Positions 18,915 to 27,431 of a DNA stretch of 64,000 bases are shown here, piece after piece. The stretch spans positions 1,116,001-1,180,000 of the forward strand of contig NZ_CP076039.1 of assembly GCF_014529625.1 (NCBI RefSeq), given 5' to 3'. Under the pieces are notes generated by a model. The model made no database searches. It was not told the DNA's origin and saw only the letters and a program-made list of their open reading frames with translations. Source of the DNA: Candidatus Pelagisphaera phototrophica (GTDB lineage Bacteria; Verrucomicrobiota; Verrucomicrobiia; Opitutales; Opitutaceae). The translations under genes and the position numbers were made by a program. Positions within the stretch are counted from its first letter, which is position 1. Every line of letters starts with the position of its first letter.

Positions 18915-20063
18915 TTATTTTTTCAACCTTCCGAATCGGATAGCCGTGCGGCGTTTGTCGGGGCTATTGGAACTGTCCCAGACAGCGAGCCACTCTCCCG
19001 GCGTATCTTCGACCAGAGTGGGGTAACTGTTTCGGTTGTCGTTGAAATAGAAGGTCTTTTCCTTCGACCAATTGCCGCCGGGCTTCAGGGTCTTGTAGTA
19101 GAGACCTCTTCGATCGACTCTGTTGCTGTAAACGTAAATGTGATTTCCGTTGATGTCTTTTCCAAAAAAGGCTTTGGAGCGATGATTCGGCAGGTCGGGT
19201 TCCGCTTGAGATGTCGACCATGTAGTTCCTCCATCCTTACTGATTGATGAATAGGCAAGAGGCGGGTTCAAAGGTCGCTCGCGGTCCATTGTGGCGGTTC
19301 TCATGACCATTTTCAGAATGTTGGGATCGTCTGTCTGGGCGATTTTACCTTCGTGCAGAAAAACCGGGTCATCCCTAGCGTAAGGAACATAACCCGCAAG
19401 ATTCCAGTGCACGAGGCTGGTACTTTCCAGAACGAATTGTCTGCGATCGCCATGGAGATCATGGCGCTGCGAATTGCGATGGGCGGGGAGAAGGTAGTGA
19501 TTGACTCCATTTTTTTTCACCGTCTCGATGCCTGCGACGATTATCAAAGAACCTTGGTAACCCATGGCTAGTTCGACGTGGTGCCAGGAGTAACCGCCGT
19601 CTGCGGTATAAGCAGCCACCAGATCCGCGTTCTCGCTATCGCGGTAGTGCATAGGCGCTCGCATCGCATAAAGCCAAATGACATCCTGGCCGGGCGGACG
19701 GAAAAGGACCGCATTGTTGTAGGCGTATTGCACGCTGCCGTTACGTTCTTGGTGATCGAATATCATAATCCTAGGGCTCCAGGTCTTCCCTTTGTCCAAG
19801 CTTATGGACGCGACCATGTCTCCCATATCTACTTTTCCCCGAACCTGAAGTCCGTAAGCGCAGATGTAGTGATCGTCAGACCACTTGGCGAAATGCGGTT
19901 CCCAGATTTTGTTGAAAGGGCCCGAGGGATCCAACTCATCGATCGTTACAACGTCACTCAGATCTCCTTCGTATTGAGTCGAAGCTCCTTGGACGGTGCA
20001 AAGCGCGATTGAAAGAGACGCAATGGTCTTTATTGAGTATCGAATGTTGGATTTGAGGAACAT
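18915..20063 (-). CDS. BNR-repeat sialidase-like protein, paralogue of 9176 gene
   Basis: A 382-residue secreted propeller with a signal peptide (1-27, ending near 'VQGAST') and Asp boxes 'SLDKGKTWSP', 'TADGGYSWHH' and 'SKDGGTTWST'. It aligns along its length with the protein at 9176-10381: 'YEGDLSDVVTI' matches 'YEGDVMDVRTI', 'GKVDMGDM' matches 'GKKDMGDI', and both end with 'NSYPTL' and a conserved Trp-Asp-Ser. It is the only minus-strand member of this cluster and converges on the aldolase, so it may have been inserted or inverted after duplication. Substrate is unknown. Confidence 0.82.
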   Translation of the reverse strand: MFLKSNIRYSIKTIASLSIALCTVQGASTQYEGDLSDVVTIDELDPSGPFNKIWEPHFAKWSDDHYICAYGLQVRGKVDMGDMVASISLDKGKTWSPRIMIFDHQERNGSVQYAYNNAVLFRPPGQDVIWLYAMRAPMHYRDSENADLVAAYTADGGYSWHHVELAMGYQGSLIIVAGIETVKKNGVNHYLLPAHRNSQRHDLHGDRRQFVLESTSLVHWNLAGYVPYARDDPVFLHEGKIAQTDDPNILKMVMRTATMDRERPLNPPLAYSSISKDGGTTWSTSQAEPDLPNHRSKAFFGKDINGNHIYVYSNRVDRRGLYYKTLKPGGNWSKEKTFYFNDNRNSYPTLVEDTPGEWLAVWDSSNSPDKRRTAIRFGRLKK

Positions 20064-20303
20064 TTTGATGTAATTTGAGTGTGTAAATTACTGACTTGGC
20101 GAGTTCTGACTCTTAAAGCTATCTTAGGCATGATGAAGGAGGGTTGTCTTATCAAATTTAGATTGGCGGTACGGTAACCAGACCAAAGGAGAGTGTTCTT
20201 GCCTGATAAGCTCCGTGATTCTGCTTGCACAGTCAGCGAAGCATCATCCAGGGCTACTTTGTTTCCATCAGTTTCTTAGACCATTGATTGGGGATCGTTT
20301 TGA

Positions 20304-20399
20304 ATGCCCTCATCAAGCGTCTATGCCGACAACACAATCGTCGTCTTATTGAGCGATCACGGATTTTACCTCGGGGAGAAACAACACTGGGCCAAGCGC
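20304..20399 (+). pseudogene. Internal fragment of an iduronate-sulfatase-like gene
   Basis: About 30 codons read '[20 protein letters not shown]', nearly the same as codons at about 21826-21902 in the intact sulfatase downstream; the DNA is also close to identical there. No start, no catalytic Cys and no C-terminus remain. It is joined in a different frame to the fragment at 20401. Confidence 0.75.
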
Positions 20400-20400
20400 C

Positions 20401-20739
20401 AAGGACACAGCTAAACTGATCAAATGGCTCGATGGCATTTATCCCGCTCAGACTCCGGAAGAGAATCGCGACCTTTCCGCCATGGCAGCGTTCTTGAACG
20501 CTCCCTTTGCCGTCGAACGCGGCATGAAGCTCTTTACCAACACTTCCGGACAGAGAGAGCAGATCGGCTATGCCCTCAATCTTCGCCATCTCAAGGACGG
20601 CTGGACTCCCGAGCTACGCGAGACCTACTCCAAGTGGTTTGTGCTATCCGGCAACTACAAGGGTGGCACCCGCCTAGCCAATTGCCTGGCCGAAATCAAG
20701 AAGCATGCTACGGAATCTACGAATCGGCCAGAGACTTAA
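20401..20739 (+). pseudogene. C-terminal fragment of a PVC 'heme-binding' domain protein
   Basis: The open frame starts directly at the junction with the sulfatase piece and ends in a stop near 20739. The translation ('KLIKWLDGIYPAQTPEENRD', 'FAVERGMKLFTNT', 'HLKDGWTPELRETYSKWF', 'KGGTRLANCLAEIKKHA') resembles the tail of the large multidomain cytochrome-like/heme-binding proteins abundant in Planctomycetes and Verrucomicrobia. The N-terminal hundreds of residues, including any CxxCH, are missing, so it is a relic. The family call is from memory of the motif pattern, moderately sure. The surrounding 20064-20303 and 20740-20936 hold nothing else I can recognise. Confidence 0.6.
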
Positions 20740-20936
20740 TCGACAGTGCGTTGCTCACCATCGAGTTCGAGGAATAGAGAGGCTAGTCGCTCGATCGTTT
20801 GGACTTGTCTACATGATTAGATCTGTATGCGTTTTCTCGTATGAGATAGCTCTGAAATAAATGGAGCCTTGGGGAAATTTCCTCTGAAATAGGCCTCTTC
20901 AAACGAACGTCCCCAAATCATTGAAATAAGACTCCC

Positions 20937-22346
20937 GTGAATATTCGCAGTCTACTAGTCATTTCACTCGCAAGTATCCTCGTTGTTGGATCGCAGGCTC
21001 AGGATTCGAGTCCTCCCAATGTCCTAATGATCAGCATTGACGATCTCAACGACTGGACAGGTTTCCTCTTCGGCCACCCGCAAGTGCTCACGCCTCATAT
21101 GGACAAACTCGCCAAGCAGGGACGCGTTTTCGCCAACGCCCATTGCGCCATTCCGGTATGTTCTTCCTCGCGTGTCAGCGTGATGTCGGGAGTGGCGGCT
21201 ACTACGCACGGCAGCTATGAGCTCGGACCCGCCTACGAGGAGCTGCCGGCCCTGACCGATGTGCCCACGATTCAACGTCACTTTAAAGATAACGGCTACT
21301 ATACTCTGGTGGGGGGCAAAGTGCTGCACCACGATTTCGGCAATCGATTGGCGGGCGATGTTGATCGCTCGCTCGGCCGAAATAAAGGGGGCAGGCCGAA
21401 AGAGATGATGAATATTCCCGCCGGTTGGAGTAAAGCGTGGGATTGGGGAGAGTATCCGGAAAACGATGTCGAGATGGGTGATTTTCAATTGGCGGAAAAA
21501 GCGGCCGCTGCTCTGCACGAAAAATTCGACAAGCCTTTCTTCATGTCGGTGGGGTTCTTTCGCCCGCACGTGCCGCTTTACGCCCCCCCCCAATGGTTCG
21601 ATCTATACGATGTCGAACGGATCGCGCTTCCCGATAATCCGGTTTTGGACCTCGATGATCTTCCGAAGAATTTTCTTAGCATCAATGACTATGCGGTGGC
21701 CCCGAAGCACGTCGAAGTGCTCGAGCATCGGAAGCAGCGAAGCATGACGCAGGCCTATTTGGCATCCATCAGTTTCGTCGACCATTGCGTAGGCATGGTT
21801 TTGGATGCTCTCGAATCCAGTTCGTATGCCGATAACACTATCGTCGTCCTATGGAGCGATCACGGGTTTCACCTCGGGGAGAAACAACACTGGGCCAAGC
21901 GCACGCTTTGGGAGGAGTCCACGCGCGTGCCGTTGCTCTTCGCTGGACCGGGCATCGACTCAGGATTGGCGACTAAGGAACCCGCTAGTCTGATCGATAT
22001 TTACCCAACCCTCGTCGAACTGTGCCAGCTTTCCGAAAATCCCCATCTCGAAGGCGTCTCGCTTGTCCCTCAGCTGGATAACCCCGAAACGCCGAGAGAG
22101 CAGCCAGCGATTACTTCATCCTATTTCGGCAATCACTCCATCCGCACGCGCGACTGGCGGCTGATCGTTTACGAGGATGGAGCCCAGGAACTCTACGATC
22201 ATCGAAACGATCAAGACGAATTCCACAATCTAGCTGCCGACCCTGCTCACCAAGAGACTATCGAACAGCTTTCGCAGTGGCTGCCGCAAAACGCTACGCC
22301 AGAGTTTAGGAAAGTCTCCGAACGAGCCATGGCCCGCGCGAACTGA
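20937..22346 (+). CDS. Secreted sulfatase, IDS-like, atypical C-S-S-S-R motif
   Basis: A 469-residue exported sulfatase with a GTG start (a signal sequence follows at once, ending near 'GSQAQD'). It has 'SIDDLNDW' for metal binding and the block '[20 protein letters not shown]' plus 'EESTRVPLLFAGPG' of iduronate-2-sulfatase-like members. The catalytic site reads C75-S-S-S-R-V-S-V-M-S-G, in which the proline (or alanine) normally at position +2 of the formylglycine motif is serine. The rest of the fold looks intact, so the gene is not an evident pseudogene, but maturation may be inefficient or need a tolerant maturase. It lies among sulfatase fragments on both sides. Confidence 0.9.
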   Translation: MNIRSLLVISLASILVVGSQAQDSSPPNVLMISIDDLNDWTGFLFGHPQVLTPHMDKLAKQGRVFANAHCAIPVCSSSRVSVMSGVAATTHGSYELGPAYEELPALTDVPTIQRHFKDNGYYTLVGGKVLHHDFGNRLAGDVDRSLGRNKGGRPKEMMNIPAGWSKAWDWGEYPENDVEMGDFQLAEKAAAALHEKFDKPFFMSVGFFRPHVPLYAPPQWFDLYDVERIALPDNPVLDLDDLPKNFLSINDYAVAPKHVEVLEHRKQRSMTQAYLASISFVDHCVGMVLDALESSSYADNTIVVLWSDHGFHLGEKQHWAKRTLWEESTRVPLLFAGPGIDSGLATKEPASLIDIYPTLVELCQLSENPHLEGVSLVPQLDNPETPREQPAITSSYFGNHSIRTRDWRLIVYEDGAQELYDHRNDQDEFHNLAADPAHQETIEQLSQWLPQNATPEFRKVSERAMARAN

Positions 22347-22350
22347 ATAA

Positions 22351-22758
22351 CTAGGGCGGCCAAGCCTCGCATCGGGAAGACTGCTCCGCTCAGCGCTGCG
22401 GGAATGGGCAGCTAATCCTTTGTCCCAAGGTGTGAGAGAGACCTTTTTTGGGCCCCTCATCGAAAAAGTGGAAGGACGCATCATCGAACAGCAAAAAGAA
22501 AAATGGGATCGTGAACTTTTCGAAAATGATCTGATGGGATATGCGATGCGCACGGATCGTTATCGTCTTGTATTATGGAAGGACTATACGAAGCCGAACG
22601 AAAAGCCGTTATTTGTTGAGCTGTACGATCACAAGAAGGACTCGGATGAAACGCACAATATCGCGAAATTGAGACCTGCGATCGTCCGCCGACTGATAGC
22701 CCAGTTCAACAGAGGTTGGGAAGGGGCCCTACCTAAGTATGAAGGCTTACTGGAGTAA
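22351..22758 (+). pseudogene. C-terminal sulfatase fragment
   Basis: The frame opens after a TAA at 22348-22350, four bases past the preceding sulfatase, and ends at 22758. The part from about 22500 on reads as the final subdomain of an IDS-like sulfatase: 'DLMGYAMRTDRYRLVLWKDY', 'FVELYDHKKDSDETHNIAKL'. It has no ATG in a sensible place, no catalytic Cys and no metal sites. It is not a frameshifted extension of the upstream gene, which already has its own C-terminal subdomain, so it comes from a further, mostly deleted copy. Confidence 0.7.
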
Positions 22759-22782
22759 ATACTGAATTTTTACGCCGCCTAA

Positions 22783-22881
22783 TCAGGCAGGCCGCAACAC
22801 GAAGAGCGGGTGAGTTGCGAGCAATGATAACGAAGCCAGGCTGAATTGGCTGATAAAATCTCTACGTGGTATTGTGTTCAT
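22783..22881 (-). pseudogene. Orphan Tat signal peptide (truncated gene)
   Basis: An ATG at 22879-22881 opens a 32-residue frame (MNTIPRRDFISQFSLASLS and on) with a twin-arginine motif R-R-D-F-I and a hydrophobic core, then stops with TGA. It is what a Tat-exported oxidoreductase or similar protein would look like after losing its mature part. The remaining 22882-23148 stretch shows no gene; it is the upstream region of the sulfatase at 23149. Confidence 0.4.
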
Positions 22882-23148
22882 GCTATTCGTCCCGTTGGGT
22901 GTTTGAGAGGGTATCGTTTGAAACTTGTTTTTTCCAATAGTGTCTCAAGTTGGACGCTAGGATTCGATGCCTTTGTGGGTTAACCGTTGACCCAGGCTAA
23001 GGATTAACCCTTTTGGCATCTGGTATTAGGGATCCTATGGCAGGGTAGAAGCTCTGTCAGGCGAGAAAGGTGAAAGAACGTTGAAATTTAATTTAACCGG
23101 AAATAGCTTGATGCCCACTCTTTAAAGAAGCCCCCAATTCCCTAAATT

Positions 23149-24600
23149 ATGCCTATTCGATTCATTAGTCTAGTCGCCTTTGTCCTCTCATTTGTAATAA
23201 CGAGCGAATCGTTTTTGAAGGCGCAGTCGCCGAATATCGTGCTCGTCTTGACGGATGACCAAGGCTGGGGGGCGACTTCGGTATTGATGGATGAAGACGT
23301 ACCTGAATCGAAAAGCGATTTCATCAAAACCCCCTATCTCGAAAAGCTAGCGAATCGTGGAGTCATATTTTCGCAAGGCTATGCCCCGCATCCGAATTGC
23401 TCGCCGTCTCGCTATTCGATCCTGACCGGGAAAAGCCCCGCATTGCTTCAGATGTCAGATATAGTCGACCGGCACAAGGGCCCCTTCTTTGAGGGAAACC
23501 GGATTACGCCACCACCGCATGTGAATGATATTGCGGATGAGGAGATCACAATAGCAGAGTGGATAAAGCATCATCGTTCCGAATACGCTGCGGCCCATTT
23601 TGGAAAGTGGCATATCAACGGGGGCGGTCCGGAGAGGCATGGATTTGACGCCAGCTCGGGAGCTACGGGAAATCGGGAAGGCAAAAGTGAAGACCCGGAC
23701 CCGAAGCGTATTTTCTCGATCACTGAAAGCGGCAATGATTGGATGGAAAAACAGGTGCAATCGGGCAGGCCGTTTTACTTACAACTTTCGCACTACGCCA
23801 CGCACTTGGCGGTCTTCTCAAAGAAATCGACTATAGGCGAAACAGAAGCGAGAACGCCCGGAGAACGTCATAATCAGGCAGGCCACGCTGCCATGAGTCA
23901 AGATTTGGATACAGGGTTGGGGATGACTTTGTCTAAAATTAAGGAGCTTGGAATTGGGGACAACACCTACGTCATCTATCTTGGCGATAATGGAAGTTAT
24001 CCCATCCCAAATCCTAGCAACACGAATGGACCTCTCCATGGCTGGAAAGCGACTTTGTGGGAAGGCGGGATTCGGGTTCCATTCATTGTTGCGGGTCCAG
24101 GGATTTTACCGGGAAGAAGCCGGGAGCCAGTGGTGGGTTACGATTTATTTCCGACGATTGCAGATTGGTTGGAAATCGGATCCGTGCCTGCAGATCAAGA
24201 AGGGGGTAGCTTGGCGAATATCCTTTCAGGGCAGTCCAATGCGAAGGTGAAGCGAGCTAATCCGTTTCTCGTTTTTCACTTTCCACACTACCAGTTGCAA
24301 AAAGGTGGTCAGCCTTCCACGACGCTGCATCAAGAAGACTTCAAATTGGTCAAATTTTGGGAGACTGGCGACTATCACCTCTACAATTTGAAAGAGGATC
24401 TATCCGAGACAATAAACCTGTCAAAAATAGATACTAATCGAACGGTGCGAATGAGCCAATTGTTGGAGGATTACCTCAAATCGATCCGGGCTGGTATTCC
24501 AACAGCAAATACACAGTTCGATCCCCAGAAGGATCCGGGAAAGAAATGGGCTGACATTAAGGCGCGGCTGGTGGAGGATCCTTATTTTATCGTTCCGTAA
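23149..24600 (+). CDS. Secreted sulfatase
   Basis: A 483-residue exported sulfatase with signal peptide 1-25 ('SFLKAQ'), metal-site 'LTDDQGWG' and catalytic C84-S-P-S-R-Y-S-I-L-T-G. 'HFGKWHINGGGPERHGFD' is the usual Lys/His block and 'YLGDNGSYP' carries the second metal-binding Asp-Asn. The C-terminus has 'HQEDFKLVKFWETGDYHLYN', like the arylsulfatase at 7406. 'HYATHLAVFSKK' matches the substrate-pocket loop of arylsulfatase A-like enzymes. It is convergent with the serine hydrolase gene and shares a bidirectional terminator with it. It appears to be transcribed alone, after a 267-base leader region without genes. Confidence 0.92.
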   Translation: MPIRFISLVAFVLSFVITSESFLKAQSPNIVLVLTDDQGWGATSVLMDEDVPESKSDFIKTPYLEKLANRGVIFSQGYAPHPNCSPSRYSILTGKSPALLQMSDIVDRHKGPFFEGNRITPPPHVNDIADEEITIAEWIKHHRSEYAAAHFGKWHINGGGPERHGFDASSGATGNREGKSEDPDPKRIFSITESGNDWMEKQVQSGRPFYLQLSHYATHLAVFSKKSTIGETEARTPGERHNQAGHAAMSQDLDTGLGMTLSKIKELGIGDNTYVIYLGDNGSYPIPNPSNTNGPLHGWKATLWEGGIRVPFIVAGPGILPGRSREPVVGYDLFPTIADWLEIGSVPADQEGGSLANILSGQSNAKVKRANPFLVFHFPHYQLQKGGQPSTTLHQEDFKLVKFWETGDYHLYNLKEDLSETINLSKIDTNRTVRMSQLLEDYLKSIRAGIPTANTQFDPQKDPGKKWADIKARLVEDPYFIVP

Positions 24601-24604
24601 GGAG

Positions 24605-24675
24605 GGTAGCGGGCGATCTCCGAGCACCCACAATCTATTCAATCCAATATGGGCAGTCGGAGATTGCCCGCTACC
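24605..24675. terminator. Bidirectional hairpin terminator, family 1 repeat (copy C)
   Basis: Arms GTAGCGGGCGATCTCCGA (24606-24623) and 24657-24674 pair at 17 of 18 positions. It lies between two convergent genes, and the right arm overlaps the stop codon of the serine hydrolase. Confidence 0.75.
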
Positions 24676-25915
24676 TTGTGATATTCGGAACGGATTCGAA
24701 ATCGAAATCCACAAGGGCCTCCGCAGAGAGGGTGCCGATCTGGCGGCGCAATTCCCGTACGTCACCAGTTCCATCGGGGTGTATCCGATTGGTCATGAAA
24801 ATCACGATAGTCTGGGAGAAGGGATCAATCCAAATACTCGGTCCGGCGAACCCCGTATGACCGAAGCCTCCAATAGGGAAAACCTCCCCCCTCTGACCCG
24901 AGTAACTCGAGTCGATATCCCAGCCGAGTCCCCTGAGAGAGGGCACACTCTCGGGAGACTGAATGGAAGTCATCAACTCAACGTTTTCTGGCTGCAAAAG
25001 GCGAACGCCCTCCAGGTTTCCCTTATTAAGGATCATACGAGCGAATTTCGCCAGGTCAGGAGCCGTCGTAAATATCCCTGCATGTCCGTGAACGCCCCCG
25101 GTTTTCCGACAAATGGGATTGTTGGCGATTCCTCGGAGCATTTCACCACCTACCCACTTGGTCGGAGCGATTCGCTCTCGCAATTTCGGCGACGGGAGGT
25201 ATCCCGTGTCACTCATTCCCAATGGTTTAAAGATTTCCTTGCGCGTAAATTCTTCCAGCGGCATGCCTGAAATCTGTTCAATGATCTCGCCCAGAATAAT
25301 GTAGTTGATATCGCTGTAGATAAACTGGGTTCCTGGCGGGTGTTGTGCTTTCTCCTCTTTGGCAAGGGCGATAGCGGTTTCGTATCCATTCCACTCTTCT
25401 TGGATGCCGTTTACTTCGACGGTATGATCAATTCCTGGACGTAGGCCGGATGTATGTGTTAGAAGGTGACGAATAGTGATGGATTCTTTCCCGCCGTTGT
25501 CGAAGTCCTCAAGGTACTGCTTGACCTGTGCATCCAATTCGATTTCCCCACGTTCCATTAATAGTAAGATCGCGGGAGCGGTTGCCATTACCTTAGTCAG
25601 GGATGCCGAATCATAAAGGGTATCGATCGAAGCGAAAGCGATCTGGGGTTGGAGAGCGGCGTAGCCGTAAGCCTTGGTATAGACTCCTCCCTTGTGCTCT
25701 AACCAGAAAACGCCACCAGGAGTTTTGCCCTGTCGAACCGCTTTCTCGATCGCTCGGTCTATTTTCTGCAGCTTGCTGGTTAAAAGGGGTCCCGTTGGCT
25801 CGGGTTCGCAAGAAATGAGCACGGGCAGGAGGCAGAGAAGGAAGAGTGAAAGCCTTTGCCTATAAACGAAGGAGGTCCTCGATTGTCGAGAGCGGTTCTG
25901 CGAGAATCTTATCAT
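24671..25915 (-). CDS. Serine hydrolase, class C beta-lactamase family (lipoprotein)
   Basis: A 414-residue exported hydrolase of the beta-lactamase/esterase (DD-peptidase-like) superfamily. Residues 21-36 form a lipoprotein-type signal with Cys36 after 'LIS', so it is probably membrane-anchored. The nucleophile motif S105-L-T-K108 lies in 'YDSASLTKVMATAP', the second motif is Tyr-Ser-Asp in 'FIYSDINYIILGEI', and the third is likely 'GHTGFAGP' near the C-terminus, where His-Thr-Gly replaces Lys-Thr-Gly. 'IRHLLTHTSGL' is a strong family signature. It is divergent from the MFS gene at 26032. Such proteins in glycan loci are often esterases rather than antibiotic-resistance enzymes. Confidence 0.9.
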   Translation of the reverse strand: MIRFSQNRSRQSRTSFVYRQRLSLFLLCLLPVLISCEPEPTGPLLTSKLQKIDRAIEKAVRQGKTPGGVFWLEHKGGVYTKAYGYAALQPQIAFASIDTLYDSASLTKVMATAPAILLLMERGEIELDAQVKQYLEDFDNGGKESITIRHLLTHTSGLRPGIDHTVEVNGIQEEWNGYETAIALAKEEKAQHPPGTQFIYSDINYIILGEIIEQISGMPLEEFTRKEIFKPLGMSDTGYLPSPKLRERIAPTKWVGGEMLRGIANNPICRKTGGVHGHAGIFTTAPDLAKFARMILNKGNLEGVRLLQPENVELMTSIQSPESVPSLRGLGWDIDSSYSGQRGEVFPIGGFGHTGFAGPSIWIDPFSQTIVIFMTNRIHPDGTGDVRELRRQIGTLSAEALVDFDFESVPNITR

Positions 25916-26031
25916 GGGAAAAGCTGTAAGGGGCGTTTTGGTCGGCGTAAAGATCGTCTTTCTTCTTAGGCGTTGCCAAGTGCGGGATTAAACCTAATTA
26001 TTCGAACTCGTCTCGTATCCCCTATGTCGCT

Positions 26032-27393
26032 ATGAGCTCCTCGTCAGAATCTTCTCAACGCGAAATTATCGGCAGCCCGAGCCCGACAAATGTTCACAAG
26101 CTGATCTTCGTCATGGCGTCGGTCACGTCACTGATGCTTTACTTGCACCGTTACACATGGGCAGTTATCCGACCCGAACTCGCTCGTGAGTATGGATATA
26201 CGAATACAGAGCTAGAACAGATTTTCACGTTTTTCAATATTACTTATGCGCTGGGTCAAATTCCGAGTGGTGTGGTGTGTGACTACTTTGGAGCAAGGTT
26301 TTTTCTAAGTTCGCTTATTGGGGGATGGTCGCTGAGTTTAGTATTATTTGCCTTAGGAGGCTCGTTTCTGACCTTTTGTATCGCACGGCTTATTTTTGGC
26401 GCCGCGCAAGCAGGAGCGTATCCTAGTTTGAATAGTGTATCCCGGAACTGGTTTCCACCTTCCAACCGGACGACCATGCAAGGGTTTGTGGCGAGTTTCG
26501 CGGGAAGAGCAGGTGGGGCTCTCGCTCCGATCATAATGGCGACCGTGCTAATGAGCTACTTCGGTTTTCATTGGAAGGTGGCGCTCATGATAATGGCGGG
26601 AGCGGGGATTTTCTTAGCGCTGGTCTTTTTTGCTCTTTACCGGAATAGCCCGGAAGATGACAAGCGGGTGAACGAAGCTGAGAGAAAGCTTTTTAGAGGG
26701 GAGAACCTAGCCCAAAAAACTCAATCGAAAGTCCTGAGTTTTAAGGAGGCATTGAAGCATCGAACATTGCAGATAATGGTCTTCGCCCAAGTATCGAATG
26801 CGGGAGCGGACATTATTTATACTTCGGTCCTCGGTAGCTATTTCCTTTCGAAGGGAATATCAATCGCAGAGATGGGAATCTACGCGAGTTTTCCGCTCTT
26901 TGGCGGAGCCGTGGGAGGTTTTGTGGGAGGCTATCTAAATGATTATTGCATTCGTCTCACTGGGAGTCGAAAGAATGCGAGGCGAATAATGGGCTCCTCG
27001 GGAAAAATCATCGCAACGATATGCCTTTTCTTTGCGATTTCACAGACCAACGTCCTTGCTCTGGCGATTGGTTTGTTCGTTGTTAAGTTTTTCAGCGATT
27101 GGTCTCAGCCAACGGTATGGGGTACGTGTACCGATATTGGGGGGCGGCACTCAGGGACGGTCTTCAGCATTGTGAATATGTCAGGAAATATGGGCGCGGT
27201 TCTTGTGCCGGTACTGCTCTTGGGGCCCTTGTTGGATGGGTTTGCCACTACGCAGGTGGTTGATGGTGTTTCAGAGGTCGTGACCAACTATTTCCCCATG
27301 TTTATTGTGGTTGCGGTCATGTATGTGATAACGGCGTTTTGCTGGATGACGGTGGATCCCTCTAGGCCAATCGATCAGGGTCAAGAGAGCTGA
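26032..27393 (+). CDS. MFS transporter, ACS-type
   Basis: A 453-residue inner-membrane permease with about 12 hydrophobic helices. The first half holds 'SVTSLMLYLHRYTWAVIRPE', 'ALGQIPSGVVCDYFGARFFL' (the loop 2-3 motif in a variant form) and 'GAAQAGAYPSLNSVSRNWFP', the last typical of the anion:cation symporter group that carries hexuronates, sialate and similar acids. The second half has 'GGAVGGFVGGYLNDY'. It is divergent from the serine hydrolase and followed by a decayed dehydratase fragment. A sugar-acid substrate would fit the neighbourhood; this is inference. Confidence 0.88.
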   Translation: MSSSSESSQREIIGSPSPTNVHKLIFVMASVTSLMLYLHRYTWAVIRPELAREYGYTNTELEQIFTFFNITYALGQIPSGVVCDYFGARFFLSSLIGGWSLSLVLFALGGSFLTFCIARLIFGAAQAGAYPSLNSVSRNWFPPSNRTTMQGFVASFAGRAGGALAPIIMATVLMSYFGFHWKVALMIMAGAGIFLALVFFALYRNSPEDDKRVNEAERKLFRGENLAQKTQSKVLSFKEALKHRTLQIMVFAQVSNAGADIIYTSVLGSYFLSKGISIAEMGIYASFPLFGGAVGGFVGGYLNDYCIRLTGSRKNARRIMGSSGKIIATICLFFAISQTNVLALAIGLFVVKFFSDWSQPTVWGTCTDIGGRHSGTVFSIVNMSGNMGAVLVPVLLLGPLLDGFATTQVVDGVSEVVTNYFPMFIVVAVMYVITAFCWMTVDPSRPIDQGQES

Positions 27394-27431
27394 AGGTGTC
27401 GCGAAGGAGTGAGGTCCTTGCCCCACCTTAT

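Noticed and set aside
21024..21593. Minus-strand open frame of 189 codons within the C-S-S-S-R sulfatase
   Set aside because: Antisense shadow of a recognised gene, His/Arg-rich composition typical of reverse reading.
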